This document shows positions 9,496-19,357 of a stretch of 64,000 bases of DNA, one piece after another. The DNA comes from Methylococcus mesophilus (GTDB lineage Bacteria > Pseudomonadota > Gammaproteobacteria > Methylococcales > Methylococcaceae): contig NZ_CP110921.1 of the NCBI RefSeq assembly GCF_026247885.1, positions 2,041,001 through 2,105,000 on the forward strand. Direction: 5' to 3'. The translations under genes and the position numbers were made by a program. Positions within the stretch are counted from its first letter, which is position 1. The number at the start of each line of letters is the position of its first letter. The notes beneath the pieces were generated by a model. It had not been told where the DNA came from, ran no database searches, and saw nothing but the letters and a program-made list of their open reading frames with translations.

Positions 9496-10007
9496 GGAGC
9501 GCCCTTCAGCAGCTGGGGCAGGCCGGCCGCTACCCACACCACGCGGTCGCAGCGCGAGGCGAGTTCCTGATGCAGCCAACCCGCCTCGTCGACGAAGCGG
9601 CGCGCCAGCGGATTGACGGGCACGATGCCGTAGCCGACTTCGTTGCTTACCAGGCAGACCGGGCCCGGCAAGCCCGGCAACACCTGCAGCAGTGCCTGCC
9701 GTTCGCACCGGAACACGTCCTCGCCCTCGGCCAGCAGATTGCTAAGCCAGAGCGTCAGGCAGTCCACCAGGACGAAGCGGCCGGAGCCGGCGTTCGCCTC
9801 CAGGCCGGCGGCCAGTGCCAGCGGCTCCTCCACGGTCAGCCAGGATTCGGGACGCCTCGCCCGGTGGCTACCGATGCGCGCCGCCATTTCGGCATCGCCC
9901 GCCACGGCGGTCGCGACATACACGACCTCCAGCCCCGACAGCAGGGCGCGCTGCTCGGCGTGGCGGCTTTTTCCCGAGCGCGCGCCCCCCAGTATCAATT
10001 CCTTCAT
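9492..10007 (-). CDS. cobU: Adenosylcobinamide kinase / adenosylcobinamide-phosphate guanylyltransferase
   Basis: 171 residues. The start at 10007 places GGARSGKS (P-loop, residues 7-14) at the usual distance from the N-terminus. Further CobU signatures are CLTLWLSN and [11 protein letters not shown]. The bifunctional enzyme phosphorylates adenosylcobinamide and then attaches GMP. It is the first gene of the overlapped cobU-cobT-cobC-cobS unit. A dispersed palindromic element begins 28 bases upstream; I saw no cobalamin-riboswitch signature there. Confidence 0.93.
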   Translation of the reverse strand: MKELILGGARSGKSRHAEQRALLSGLEVVYVATAVAGDAEMAARIGSHRARRPESWLTVEEPLALAAGLEANAGSGRFVLVDCLTLWLSNLLAEGEDVFRCERQALLQVLPGLPGPVCLVSNEVGYGIVPVNPLARRFVDEAGWLHQELASRCDRVVWVAAGLPQLLKGAP

Positions 10008-10034
10008 CCCAAATGCGGCCCCCAAAGCGATCAA

Positions 10035-10139
10035 ACCCTCATCCCGGCCCTTTCATGCCGGGCTATCCTGCCCGGCACCCTTCGGGTCAATGCAAATCTG
10101 CTCCCGGCAGATTTGTCCCAGAGGGAGAAGGGAGGAAAT
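10035..10139. repeat. Dispersed palindromic element, copy B
   Basis: Intergenic copy between cobU and the GGDEF-EAL gene. The hairpin arms are AAATCTG (10094-10100) and CAGATTT (10108-10114). Compared with copies A and C (AAATCCG/CGGATTT) both arms have changed together, so pairing is kept by a compensatory change. The second hairpin TGCCGGG/CCCGGCA is identical to copy A. Confidence 0.82.
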
Positions 10140-10186
10140 CCCCTTGATTGTAAGCGCTCCGCCAGACCGGGACCGCGGAAAACAAC

Positions 10187-11971
10187 TCAGCCGTATCCGG
10201 AATCTTCGAACCAGTGCGCGAAATCCTCCGCAGTAAGCGGCTCCGACAGCCGGAAGCCCTGGTATTCGCTGCAGCCGCAGCGCTTGATGCACTCCAGTTC
10301 CTCCGAGGTTTCCACGCCTTCGGCGATGACGTCCAGGCCCAGGCTCCCGCCCAACGCGACGATCGCCTTGACGATGAGTTCGTTGGCGGGAATCCGGTCG
10401 ATCCCGCTGACGAAGGAACGGTCGATCTTAAGGCGATCCAGCGGAAACGTCCTGAGATAGCTCAGGCTCGAATAGCCGGTGCCGAAATCGTCGATGGCGA
10501 GGCGAATGCCGAAATCGCGCAACTCCCGGAGGATGCCGACCGAGTTTTCCGCGTCCGCCATCACCGCGCTCTCGGTCAGCTCCAGTTCCAGGTGCTCCGG
10601 GCGGATGCCGGTCTTTTGCACGATGGCCCGGACCTGGTCGCAGAAATCCCGGTTCCTGAACTGCAACGCCGAGATGTTGACGGCTACACGCAAGGGCGGC
10701 AATCCCTGAGAAAGCCACCGGACCTGCTGCGCACAGGCGGTCTCGAGCGCCCACAGGCCGAGGGGGAGAATCAGACCGGTCTCCTCCGCCACCGGAATGA
10801 ATTTCAGCGGTGGCACCCTCCCCAGCGCGGGATTGATCCAGCGCAGCAGCGCCTCGACCCCGACGATACGGTTGTCCTCCGTCGCTATCTGGGGCTGGAA
10901 ATGGCAGTGGAACTCCCCCTTTTCCAGCGCCGCATTCAGGGCTGACTCGAGCGTGACGCGCTCGACCACGGTCGAATTCATTTCCTCCGTGAACAGCGCA
11001 AGCCGGTTACGCCCTTCGCGCTTGGCGTGGTACATGGCTGCGTCGGCCTTGCGCATCAAGCCTTCGACCGTCGTATCGTGTTCGGGGAACAGGACGACGC
11101 CGATGCTGGCGGAGGTCGTAAGCTTCTGGTTCTGGATAGAGAACGGCCGGTCCAGGCTCTGCACCAGCCTGGATGCCGCCGCCAGCGCTTCGTCCCTCCC
11201 CTGCACCGGCTCCAGCAACACCGTGAATTCGTCTCCGCCGAGGCGCGCCACGGTATCCACTTTGCGCACGCAGGCGGCGAAACGGCCGGCCACGCCCTGC
11301 AGCAACTGGTCGCCCGCCGCATGCCCCAGCGTGTCGTTGACCAGCTTGAAACGGTCGAGGTCGATGAACAGCAGCGCGATCCGGTACCCCCCGCGCTGGC
11401 CCCGCAGACAGGCGCGCTTGAGCCGGTCGTTCAGCAACAGGCGGTTGGGCAGGCTGGTGAGCTGGTCGTAATGCGCCAGATAGTGCAGATGGTTCTGCTT
11501 GCGGTTGGCGACCTCCTCGAACAGGTCGTGCCCGCTGCCGATGCCCAGATAGACGCCGCCCTCGGTCACGATGAAACCGCTGACCATGTGCCGCATGCCG
11601 GCGTCGATGATGATGCGCGAAAGGTCGTCGATGCTGGAGTCGGCGTCGACGATGACCGGCCCGGGATCCATGAACGCGGCGATGGAACACTTGTGGTAGA
11701 GGTCCCGGCTGTACGGGTGGAGGAACTGCTCCACCAGCGAGTAGCGGTCGATCAGGCCCACGGGCCGCATGTCGTTGTCGACCACCGCGGCGGCGGCCAG
11801 CGAGGGATCGTGCAGAAAGCGGTCGAGGATGGCCAGGCAGGGAGAATCGCGATGATAGGGCGGGAAGCGCCGGGCAAGCACCCGGACCCGGGCGTCGACG
11901 GGGAACCGCCCGGCATCGAGATCGGGATGGCCGTGGCCCGTTCCCGCCTCGATGGCACTGGAATCCGACAT
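10187..11971 (-). CDS. CBS-like / GGDEF / EAL c-di-GMP protein
   Basis: 594 residues, no obvious membrane segment. The N-terminal ~160 residues resemble paired CBS-type sensory modules (AAAVVDNDMRPVGLI and a second half). A GGDEF domain follows with intact LGGDEF and an upstream RxxD (RKVD), the usual c-di-GMP inhibitory site. The C-terminal EAL domain keeps EALLRW, a VNIS asparagine, ELTES, DDFGTGYSS, LKIDRSF and AEGVE, so both synthesis and hydrolysis look possible. The N-terminal domain presumably sets which activity dominates. It stands alone on its strand; ATG start at 11971. Confidence 0.92.
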   Translation of the reverse strand: MSDSSAIEAGTGHGHPDLDAGRFPVDARVRVLARRFPPYHRDSPCLAILDRFLHDPSLAAAAVVDNDMRPVGLIDRYSLVEQFLHPYSRDLYHKCSIAAFMDPGPVIVDADSSIDDLSRIIIDAGMRHMVSGFIVTEGGVYLGIGSGHDLFEEVANRKQNHLHYLAHYDQLTSLPNRLLLNDRLKRACLRGQRGGYRIALLFIDLDRFKLVNDTLGHAAGDQLLQGVAGRFAACVRKVDTVARLGGDEFTVLLEPVQGRDEALAAASRLVQSLDRPFSIQNQKLTTSASIGVVLFPEHDTTVEGLMRKADAAMYHAKREGRNRLALFTEEMNSTVVERVTLESALNAALEKGEFHCHFQPQIATEDNRIVGVEALLRWINPALGRVPPLKFIPVAEETGLILPLGLWALETACAQQVRWLSQGLPPLRVAVNISALQFRNRDFCDQVRAIVQKTGIRPEHLELELTESAVMADAENSVGILRELRDFGIRLAIDDFGTGYSSLSYLRTFPLDRLKIDRSFVSGIDRIPANELIVKAIVALGGSLGLDVIAEGVETSEELECIKRCGCSEYQGFRLSEPLTAEDFAHWFEDSGYG

Positions 11972-12068
11972 GGCTGGGACGCTCCCTGCTTCGATTCACT
12001 CGGGAGTCCCAACATAGCGGCCGACCGTTACCGCAATGTGAAAGGCCGGGCCATGCCCGGCGAGATGG

Positions 12069-12649
<581 letters not shown>

Positions 12650-12924
12650 CAACATACCCTCCACGCTTCGGGTAAGGTGATTTTATGGCCGGAGGCACGG
12701 CGGATGTCAACGTACGCCGCACTTGCCGACGCGGGAAACCGGGTGCATAGTGCGGTTTCCGGGCGTTGCGTACTGTTACGGCATGAGACGGTCACATCCG
12801 GATTGTAACGTCGTTCCAGAGCTTCGCCCGACAGGCATCCCATTACCGCAATCAGGAACCCCTCCTGACGATCATGGCGACCAGCCGCCCTGGATGATGC
12901 AAGCGACTGTCCGCGATGATCGTT

Positions 12925-13040
12925 ACCCTCCCCCGGCCCGGCTATGGCGGGGCTATCCTGCCCGGCGCCCTTCGGGCCGCTCCGGGTCGATGCAAATCCG
13001 CTCCTGGCGGATTTGTCACACAGGGAGAGGGGGAGCAAGG
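12925..13040. repeat. Dispersed palindromic element, copy C, in a long intergenic region
   Basis: The 410-base gap 12665-13075 holds the third copy, the most diverged and slightly longer (an extra CGCTCC after the central CTTCGGGC). The AAATCCG (12994-13000) / CGGATTT (13008-13014) hairpin is intact. The upstream hairpin is altered (TGGCGGG instead of TGCCGGG). I see nothing else in the rest of this gap. Confidence 0.75.
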
Positions 13041-13075
13041 TTGCTGCGACTTTCACGTTAAGAAGAAGGAATACC

Positions 13076-13495
13076 ATGCGCACGATCGCAAGCAATACCG
13101 GCATCGGCCGGCTGAAGCACATCGCGTTGTTCACCTTTCTCGCAATTGCCTCGGCCGGCAACGCGGCGCCGCGCCCTCTGCCCTGCTCGGATGAAATCGC
13201 CAGGTACTGCAAGAATCTCGGCCTCGGCGGCGGCCGCATACAGAACTGTCTCAAAGAGCACGACGCACAGCTCTCGCCGGCATGCCGCTCCGGCTTGGAA
13301 TCCGCTCTCGCCCGGCACCGGGAGATACAGGCCGCCTGCGGGGCCGACGTCGAGCGCCTGTGCAAGGAGGTCCGGCCGGGCAAGGGCCGGGTGGCCAACT
13401 GCCTGAGAGAGCATCACCGCCAGGTTTCCTCCGCCTGCAAGGAGACCCTGGCTGCCGCCCGCAAAGCCGGAAACCGGACGAAACCCAACCCCTGA
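13076..13495 (+). CDS. Secreted cysteine-rich repeat protein (GLG1-type repeats)
   Basis: 139 residues. ATG at 13076 with AGAAGGA upstream. A signal peptide ends near SAGNAA (about 30). The mature part holds two repeats of the pattern Cys-x-Glu/Val-x(3-6)-Cys-Lys-x(3,5)-G-x(2)-NCL-x(3)-H-x(4)-S-x-AC, the cysteine-rich repeat known from Golgi apparatus protein 1 and many proteobacterial periplasmic proteins. Role in bacteria unknown. It lies 17 bases upstream of another small secreted Cys-containing protein, so the pair is probably one operon. Confidence 0.75.
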   Translation: MRTIASNTGIGRLKHIALFTFLAIASAGNAAPRPLPCSDEIARYCKNLGLGGGRIQNCLKEHDAQLSPACRSGLESALARHREIQAACGADVERLCKEVRPGKGRVANCLREHHRQVSSACKETLAAARKAGNRTKPNP

Positions 13496-13512
13496 ATTTA
13501 AGGAATCCACGC

Positions 13513-13872
13513 ATGAACGCGGAGTTTTCGACACAATCGCACCTTGCCGGCATCGCAAGGTTTCTGTTTCGCCTGAGCCTGGCATCCCTGCTCGCGCTGA
13601 GCGCCGCGTCCACCGCTCAGGCCTGGGAAGAATGGGAAGACGAAGCGGACAACCCCATCCAGGCGCAGTGCTACCGGGTGGAGCGCTGGGGCGACGGCTA
13701 CAACCTCGAGCAGGTCGGGAACGTCACCGTGCACAGCAATCAGCAGGCTGCGCTCATCTGCAACAATATGGAATACGCCTGCCGGGGACGCTGCATCGCC
13801 TGCGCTCACGATTACGACTACTACGAAGACATCTGTGTAGACTTGTCCGGGCAGCAGTTCGTCAAGCCGTGA
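13513..13872 (+). CDS. Small secreted protein, unknown
   Basis: 119 residues. ATG at 13513 preceded by AAGGA. The signal peptide ends at STAQAW (about 37). The mature part is acidic and aromatic (EEWEDEADN, HDYDYYEDICVD) with six cysteines, including CRGRCIAC, which could form disulphides or bind metal. It does not match a family I recognise. Context: directly after the GLG1-repeat gene. Confidence 0.7.
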   Translation: MNAEFSTQSHLAGIARFLFRLSLASLLALSAASTAQAWEEWEDEADNPIQAQCYRVERWGDGYNLEQVGNVTVHSNQQAALICNNMEYACRGRCIACAHDYDYYEDICVDLSGQQFVKP

Positions 13873-13998
13873 TTCCTTACGGCATCGACATGAAACCCGT
13901 CGTGGCCGCCTTCTCCGAATCGAACGGATGCGGAACGGCTGATCAGTCCCCCATCGCAACGCGCCGCGTTCCTGCTCGCCGGCACGGAGGCTGAAACC

Positions 13999-15378
13999 GT
14001 GCTGGCCGACTGTTTCGCCCGTCCGCGGTTCGTATCGGCGTTCGCCATCGCCATCTTCCTGCTGCTTGCAACGTTCGGCGAGTATGTCGTCAGGATCGAG
14101 GCGGAACGGCTGCGGGTCATCGCTCAAAGTCAGGTGCTCGCCGAGGCTTCGGCGATACGCGCGCGGCTGGAAGGAGAACTGTACTCAACGCTCTACCTCG
14201 CCAACGGCCTGAGCGGCTACGTGTCGGCCCACAAGACCCTCGATCCTGCGTCGGTCAAGGTCATCCTGAGCACCGTCTTCGGCTACGGGCGGCATTTGCG
14301 AAACATCGTGCTGGCGCCTGGAAACGAGGTGCGTTTTACCTATCCGCTCAAGGGTAACGAAAAAGTGATCGGCTTCCGCTACCAGGACAACGCCGAGCAA
14401 TGGGCAGCGGTCAAGCGGGCCATGGAAACCCGCACCACCGTGCTCAGCGGCCCCGTGGACCTGATCCAGGGGGGACGCGGCCTCATCAGCCGAACCCCGG
14501 TTTATCTGCTGAACGGCGATTATTGGGGAATCGTCGCCCTGGTGATCAATTTCGACTCGCTGTTCGCCACGATCAACAAGGACCGCCAGCCGGCCAAGAT
14601 CGCCTGGGCCTTGCGCAGCAAGGACGAGGTCGGGGAGAAGGGCCGGATCATCTTCGGCAACGCCTGGCTTTTCGACCACGACCATGTGGATTTGTCGATC
14701 GCCGTCCCCGGTGGATCCTGGGAGCTCGCCGCGACTCCCGCCGAGGGCTGGCAGACCAAAGGGAAACGCCTGATCATTCTGCGCATCGCCACTTTGCTGC
14801 TGTCGGGCCTGATCGCCGCGCTGGTGTTCCTGGTGCTTTTCGAGCGCATCCGCATCCAGCACCTGGCGCTGCACGACTCCCTCACCGACCTGCCGAACCG
14901 GCGCCTGCTCGACGACCGGCTCGAACGTGCCATCGCCCAGGCCCGGCGCCACCGTGACGGCTTCTCGCTGCTTTATATCGATCTCGACGACTTCAAGCCC
15001 ATCAACGACCGCCTCGGCCACCGGGCCGGCGATCAAGTGCTCGTGGAAATCGCCAGGCGGCTGCGCGGTGCGCTGCGTAGCAACGATACCGTCGCCCGTG
15101 TCGGCGGCGATGAATTCATGCTGATTCTTCCCGGCGCCCGTGGCAGCCATGGAGCGATCACCGTCGCGGAAAAGCTCGCCGGCATCGTCTGCCAACCGAT
15201 CGGCTATAAAGGGCAGCGCCTCAACGTCAGCGCATCGATCGGCGTCTCCACCTACCCCGAAAACGGCGTGACAGCGGACGCATTGATCAGCCATGCCGAC
15301 AACTCGATGTACAGGTTCAAGCAAAACCGGAAATCGCCGGCCGAAGCGAACGGCGTTCAGCAATCCGGCACGGCCTAG
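13999..15378 (+). CDS. CHASE-domain membrane diguanylate cyclase
   Basis: 459 residues, GTG start at 13999 with GGAGG 8 bases upstream. A first helix (about 12-30) precedes a periplasmic CHASE-like sensor domain (about 40-230; GRHLRNIVLAPGNEVRFTYP and LISRTPVY). A second helix lies at about 258-278. The GGDEF domain has intact VGGDEF and RSND, an RxxD product-inhibition site 5 residues upstream. It makes c-di-GMP in response to an unknown periplasmic ligand. No EAL domain. Confidence 0.92.
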   Translation: MLADCFARPRFVSAFAIAIFLLLATFGEYVVRIEAERLRVIAQSQVLAEASAIRARLEGELYSTLYLANGLSGYVSAHKTLDPASVKVILSTVFGYGRHLRNIVLAPGNEVRFTYPLKGNEKVIGFRYQDNAEQWAAVKRAMETRTTVLSGPVDLIQGGRGLISRTPVYLLNGDYWGIVALVINFDSLFATINKDRQPAKIAWALRSKDEVGEKGRIIFGNAWLFDHDHVDLSIAVPGGSWELAATPAEGWQTKGKRLIILRIATLLLSGLIAALVFLVLFERIRIQHLALHDSLTDLPNRRLLDDRLERAIAQARRHRDGFSLLYIDLDDFKPINDRLGHRAGDQVLVEIARRLRGALRSNDTVARVGGDEFMLILPGARGSHGAITVAEKLAGIVCQPIGYKGQRLNVSASIGVSTYPENGVTADALISHADNSMYRFKQNRKSPAEANGVQQSGTA

Positions 15379-15507
15379 TCCGGAGCTTTTTGAAATCAGC
15401 CTCTGATAACCATACTAACGCCATTATTTTTTACAGGACTGAAACTTTCCGGTCATTTTTCCGGACGACAATCCGTAGAGGTATTTCCTCCCGGAATCGC
15501 ATTCTCT

Positions 15508-16854
15508 ATGGCAAGACTCAAAATTCACAAGTCCCGCCGCCTGGCCGCCGGCATGGGACTTGGAATCCTCATGTCCGCGGGACAAGCGCACGCGGACCCG
15601 GAAAATCCCTACGAAAGTTTCGAGGACTTCCTGGCGCAGACCCGCTTCCACGGCAATCTCCGCAGCTATTTTTTCGCCCGGGACTATTCGCACGACGAGG
15701 TCGTGGACCAGCACTCGTTTTCCCTGGGTGGCTATGCCGGCCTCCTGACCGCACCGGTCTACAACGTTCAGGCCGGCCTGACCCTGGGGGCGGCCAACAG
15801 CCTAGGACTCAACCCCGTAAATACCAGCCAGGTCGACACCACCCTGCCGGGCAACACCGTCTATGTGCTGACCGAAGCCTTCGTCCAATACAAGCACAAA
15901 TACTTTACCGTCCGCGGCCCGGACCAGATTCTCGACACTCCCTGGATAAGCCCGTCCGATTCGCGCATGAAACCGTCCGGATACCGCGCTGTCTATGGAG
16001 AACTCACCCCGTTCGCCGATTACGCCCCGCTGAAGGATTTGACATTCGTCGGGCTCCGGCTGTTCGAGTTCAACGGCCGGGCGGAAGGAACGTTCAACAC
16101 GACCAACCTTTATTTTCCCGACCACGCCGGAGGCAGCCCGGTTTCGGAGTTGGCCAACAAAAGCGCACCGGGCGCTCTGGCGTTCGCGCTGAAATACGGC
16201 GGCACGCCCGGCAATCCTTTGACCGCACAATTGTGGTACAACAAATTCTATAATTTCTCCCAGCTTTTATGGTTTGACAGCAACTATATCCATAAAACCG
16301 GCACCGGCTTCGACCCCCTCATCGGATTCCAATTCGGAGGCCAGTGGAGCGACGGCGACAATCTGCTGGAGCAGGTGGGGAAAGGCGCGGCCGGAAACAC
16401 TCAGGCCTACGGCGTCATAGCGGGCATCGACACCCCCTATGTACGCCTGACCGCCGCATACAACGGCATCACCAAGCAAAACGGCGCCTTCGCCAACGGC
16501 GACCTGCTCTCGCCCTACAGCACCGGCTACTCGACCGATCCGCTTTACACGACGCAGATGATCGGCGGCATGATCGAAAAGCAGTCGCCGGGCAGCGCAT
16601 TCAGGGTCGCGGCGACCTCGTACTTCATGGATAAACAGGTCAAGGCACTGGTGTCTTACGGCAGCTATCACATCACGCCCACCAGCGCCTATACCTCCAA
16701 TCCGTACGAAACCAATATCGACCTAACCTACAGTTTCCCCAAATCATCGAACTTCGACGGCCTGTCCATCCGAAATCGATTCGGCTGGATGGCAGGCAAT
16801 ATCAAGGATGGCGATTTCTACTATGAGCGCTTTCAGGTCCAATACCAGTTCTAG
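15508..16854 (+). CDS. Outer-membrane porin-like beta-barrel
   Basis: 448 residues. The signal peptide ends near GQAHAD (about 30). The body alternates amphipathic strands and turns and ends in QVQYQF, with the C-terminal phenylalanine expected for outer-membrane barrels. The N-terminal motif FHGNLRSYFFARDY and size resemble OprD-family specific porins. Substrate unknown. A lipoprotein gene follows after about 37 bases. Confidence 0.8.
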   Translation: MARLKIHKSRRLAAGMGLGILMSAGQAHADPENPYESFEDFLAQTRFHGNLRSYFFARDYSHDEVVDQHSFSLGGYAGLLTAPVYNVQAGLTLGAANSLGLNPVNTSQVDTTLPGNTVYVLTEAFVQYKHKYFTVRGPDQILDTPWISPSDSRMKPSGYRAVYGELTPFADYAPLKDLTFVGLRLFEFNGRAEGTFNTTNLYFPDHAGGSPVSELANKSAPGALAFALKYGGTPGNPLTAQLWYNKFYNFSQLLWFDSNYIHKTGTGFDPLIGFQFGGQWSDGDNLLEQVGKGAAGNTQAYGVIAGIDTPYVRLTAAYNGITKQNGAFANGDLLSPYSTGYSTDPLYTTQMIGGMIEKQSPGSAFRVAATSYFMDKQVKALVSYGSYHITPTSAYTSNPYETNIDLTYSFPKSSNFDGLSIRNRFGWMAGNIKDGDFYYERFQVQYQF

Positions 16855-16891
16855 CCAATATGGTCGCGACCTTTCTTTCAGGGCCTTTGTT

Positions 16892-17599
16892 GTGAAACAC
16901 CACATTCTCCGAACCATTCTTCTGATCGGCAGCGTGGCCCTCGCCGGCTGTGCCGAGTCCCCACGAAAAGCGGCCCCGGACGCACGCCCGGCGCCTCTGC
17001 CCGCCGAAGCGCAGACCGGCAACGGCACCGCCGGGGCGCATCCCGCCGGCCCCGAGACAACGGCCACTCAGCCGGTCCAGACCCAGATGAGCGCCTTCGA
17101 GGGAACGGTCAAGGCGATTCACCACAGCAGCCGCAGGGTCACCTTCCTCCTCGCCGACGGGAAGCGGGCCACCGTCAAGGTTGCGGCCCAGGCCGGCAAT
17201 CTCGGCGATCTGCATGTCGGCGACCTCGCCAGATTCGAGCTCGCCGAGACGGTGGAAATCGTGAGAAACCATTTCCATCCGGAAAGCGGAATGATCGTCA
17301 TGGAACATATTGCGGGAAGCACCAAGGAACGGGAGGGATACAACGCCTACTATGACCGGGATGTGCACGCCAGCGGCAAACATAACGAACTTTCCTGGAG
17401 CGAAACCATCGAAATCCCGGCTCGCGTGGTGTCTTTTGACCCGGGGTCGCGCACGATAACCCTCAAGAGCCTCGAAGGCAGGGTATTCAGCGTACATATG
17501 GCCGAGGAAGCCCGCAACCTGGGCGAATACAAGCCCGGAGAAACCGTCATGGCTCGCTTCAAGGAAGTCGACGACATTACCGTGATCAATCCACACTGA
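16892..17599 (+). CDS. Lipoprotein of unknown function
   Basis: About 235 residues from the GTG at 16892, which places a lipobox (VALAGC) at the normal distance; longer in-frame starts overlap the porin gene. A low-complexity Pro/Ala linker is followed by two similar halves, each with a small beta-domain (FEGTVKAIHHSSRRVTFLLA, and PARVVSFDPGSRTITLK). The duplicated fold suggests an internal repeat. Periplasmic or outer-membrane location; no catalytic motif seen. Confidence 0.72.
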   Translation: MKHHILRTILLIGSVALAGCAESPRKAAPDARPAPLPAEAQTGNGTAGAHPAGPETTATQPVQTQMSAFEGTVKAIHHSSRRVTFLLADGKRATVKVAAQAGNLGDLHVGDLARFELAETVEIVRNHFHPESGMIVMEHIAGSTKEREGYNAYYDRDVHASGKHNELSWSETIEIPARVVSFDPGSRTITLKSLEGRVFSVHMAEEARNLGEYKPGETVMARFKEVDDITVINPH

Positions 17600-17647
17600 T
17601 ATCGGGCTCGTCGCCCCCATCAGAACATGAACCCATACAGGCCCGCC

Positions 17648-18160
17648 ATGAAACCGCTACAAATTCTCTTTTTCCTGCTCGGTTTATCCGCTTGTGCGAG
17701 GGATACCTTCACGACGACGGTGCCGGCTGAAGAACTGGAAAAAGTCAGCGAAGAAAAGCCCGCAAGCCACGCCGAAAATATCGATGGCATCGACATATGG
17801 ACGACGGGTGTACCCGGCAGGAAATACAAGATATTGGGGATGATCCACGATGTCCGCCGGAACATCCCCTGGCGAACCCAAACCTATCTCAGCGACGTAG
17901 CCCAGGCCACGAAAAAAGCCGGCGGGAATGCCGCCATCGTCATCATCGCCGACAGCAAGCCGGTCTACAAAATGGGGATGGGGTGCGACACGTCGGTGGA
18001 AGCCACCGAAAAATGCAAACACGCCCAGGGAGCATCGCTCAGCGGTGCAGCTCCCGGCGAGGAGGCCACCATCTACAGCGAGAATATCGAATCGACGTCG
18101 GTCCCCCTCGAGTACAAGGACTCGAGAGTCCTGGTAATCAAATATCTCGACACAAAATAG
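17648..18160 (+). CDS. Small lipoprotein of unknown function
   Basis: 170 residues from ATG 17648. The lipobox LSAC puts the lipidated Cys at residue 16. The soluble domain contains YKILGMIHDVRR and GGNAAIVIIADS, reminiscent of YbjQ/Rcs-type small lipoprotein folds, though I do not assign a family. It follows the previous lipoprotein by 48 bases on the same strand. Confidence 0.7.
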   Translation: MKPLQILFFLLGLSACARDTFTTTVPAEELEKVSEEKPASHAENIDGIDIWTTGVPGRKYKILGMIHDVRRNIPWRTQTYLSDVAQATKKAGGNAAIVIIADSKPVYKMGMGCDTSVEATEKCKHAQGASLSGAAPGEEATIYSENIESTSVPLEYKDSRVLVIKYLDTK

Positions 18161-18191
18161 GCTTGGGGAAAAGCCACCGCATCCTGAGACC

Positions 18192-18494
18192 TCACGAACC
18201 TTCGAGTTTTCCCCAAATGCCGGATGGCGGCTTCCGGCCCGTGCGCGAACGGCCGAATTTCGGCCGGTACGACTTCGGCCCGGCGGCGACCTCCGCAACG
18301 ACGAAACCCTGCTTCTCCAGCGCATCCAGTTGGCTTCCCGCCTCCTCCTCCGGCACTTCGAACCGCTCGGCGGCTTCGCGGACGGAACCCGAGCCGCGGC
18401 GCATCAGCCATTGGAGAAGGCGGCGCTCGGGGGGCGACAGCGCGAGCAGGTCGCTGGCCCTGAAACCGGCGGATGAAGGACCCTCCGACACCAT
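18192..18494 (-). CDS. Small protein with winged-helix-like segment
   Basis: 100 residues. Residues about 18-65 (LLALSPPERRLLQWLMRRG, then VREAAERFEV and LDALEKQGFVV) have the helix-turn-helix-wing spacing of MarR/ArsR-type domains. A basic C-terminal tail follows. It begins 35 bases after the ParA-like gene and is the last of six same-strand genes. DNA or protein binding is inferred from pattern only. Confidence 0.6.
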   Translation of the reverse strand: MVSEGPSSAGFRASDLLALSPPERRLLQWLMRRGSGSVREAAERFEVPEEEAGSQLDALEKQGFVVAEVAAGPKSYRPKFGRSRTGRKPPSGIWGKLEGS

Positions 18495-18529
18495 CTCGGA
18501 TACCTCTCTGCGAAACCGGCAGCGGCTGA

Positions 18530-19297
18530 TCAGGCGGCGTCGATCTGCTGCGCCGCCGCCTCCAACACGGAAGTCACGGGGTGTTCGGGATTCGCCAGGG
18601 CGAAGATGCCACCGCTGCCCAGAATGGCGACGTCGCCCGAGAGGGGCAGGACCCCGAGCACGGGCACATGGTAAGTCGACTCGACCCGCTGCTTCAACGC
18701 GCCGAAATCCTGTGGATTGATCGCCTTGTTGACCAGCATGAACATCTGCTCCACCTCGAGCTGGCGCGCCAGTTCGACCGTGATCGCCGTGCCCTGGTAG
18801 TCCTGCTGGTCGGGACGCAGGATCAGCAGCAGGATGTCGGAAATGGCGATCGACAGCAGGGTTTCCTCGTTGACGCCGGGATGGGTGTCGATCAGCAGAT
18901 GGGTGAGTTCCAGCCGCTCCATCAGCTCCTGGAATCCGCTGTTGAGGAGGCCGACGTCGTAGCCGTCGCGCAGGATCCGGGTGATCTCCCCTGTGCGCAT
19001 GCTGCCCGGTATCAGGTGCAGGGAACCGGCATCCTTCAGCCGATGTCCTTCCAGCACACCGCTGACGTCATAGGCGGCGTCTTCGATCCGGCATTTTCCC
19101 CACAGGTAGTCGTTCAGCGCGTAGCGGAACCGCTCCGGCGAGAGGTTGAACAGGACATGGATGCCCGGTGACTGGATGTCCGTGTCGACGATGCCGACCC
19201 GTTTGCCGCGGCGGGCCAGCAGGGCGGCGAGGTTCGCCGTCACGTTGGACTTGCCGGTGCCGCCGCGAAAGGAATGTACGGATATGATTTTTCCCAC
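18530..19297 (-). CDS. ParA/MinD-like P-loop ATPase
   Basis: About 255 residues from a GTG at 19297 (MGKIISVHSFRGG), the usual N-terminus of the family. The deviant Walker A is RGGTGKSN (residues about 10-17, with the signature lysine position replaced by Arg). Switch/Walker B regions are IVDTDIQSPG and LLIDTHPGVNEE. Such ATPases position or activate partner complexes. No ParB or parS-like partner is nearby, so plasmid partition is unlikely. It sits between the Cache-HAMP gene (60 bases upstream) and the small winged-helix candidate. Confidence 0.82.
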   Translation of the reverse strand: MGKIISVHSFRGGTGKSNVTANLAALLARRGKRVGIVDTDIQSPGIHVLFNLSPERFRYALNDYLWGKCRIEDAAYDVSGVLEGHRLKDAGSLHLIPGSMRTGEITRILRDGYDVGLLNSGFQELMERLELTHLLIDTHPGVNEETLLSIAISDILLLILRPDQQDYQGTAITVELARQLEVEQMFMLVNKAINPQDFGALKQRVESTYHVPVLGVLPLSGDVAILGSGGIFALANPEHPVTSVLEAAAQQIDAA

Positions 19298-19357
19298 GAC
19301 TCGAGTCCTCGAAGGTACAAACTGTTTGCGGCGGCCCGTTGCCGCCACCGTCAAATG

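Noticed and set aside
10008-10186. Cobalamin riboswitch upstream of cobU
   Set aside because: I looked for the B12-box (AGCCAGGAGACC-like) and neighbouring conserved stems and found none; the region is mostly the dispersed repeat.
18530-19297. Chromosome or plasmid partition system
   Set aside because: A ParA-like ATPase is present but there is no ParB gene or parS-like repeat; neighbours are a sensor and ion pumps.
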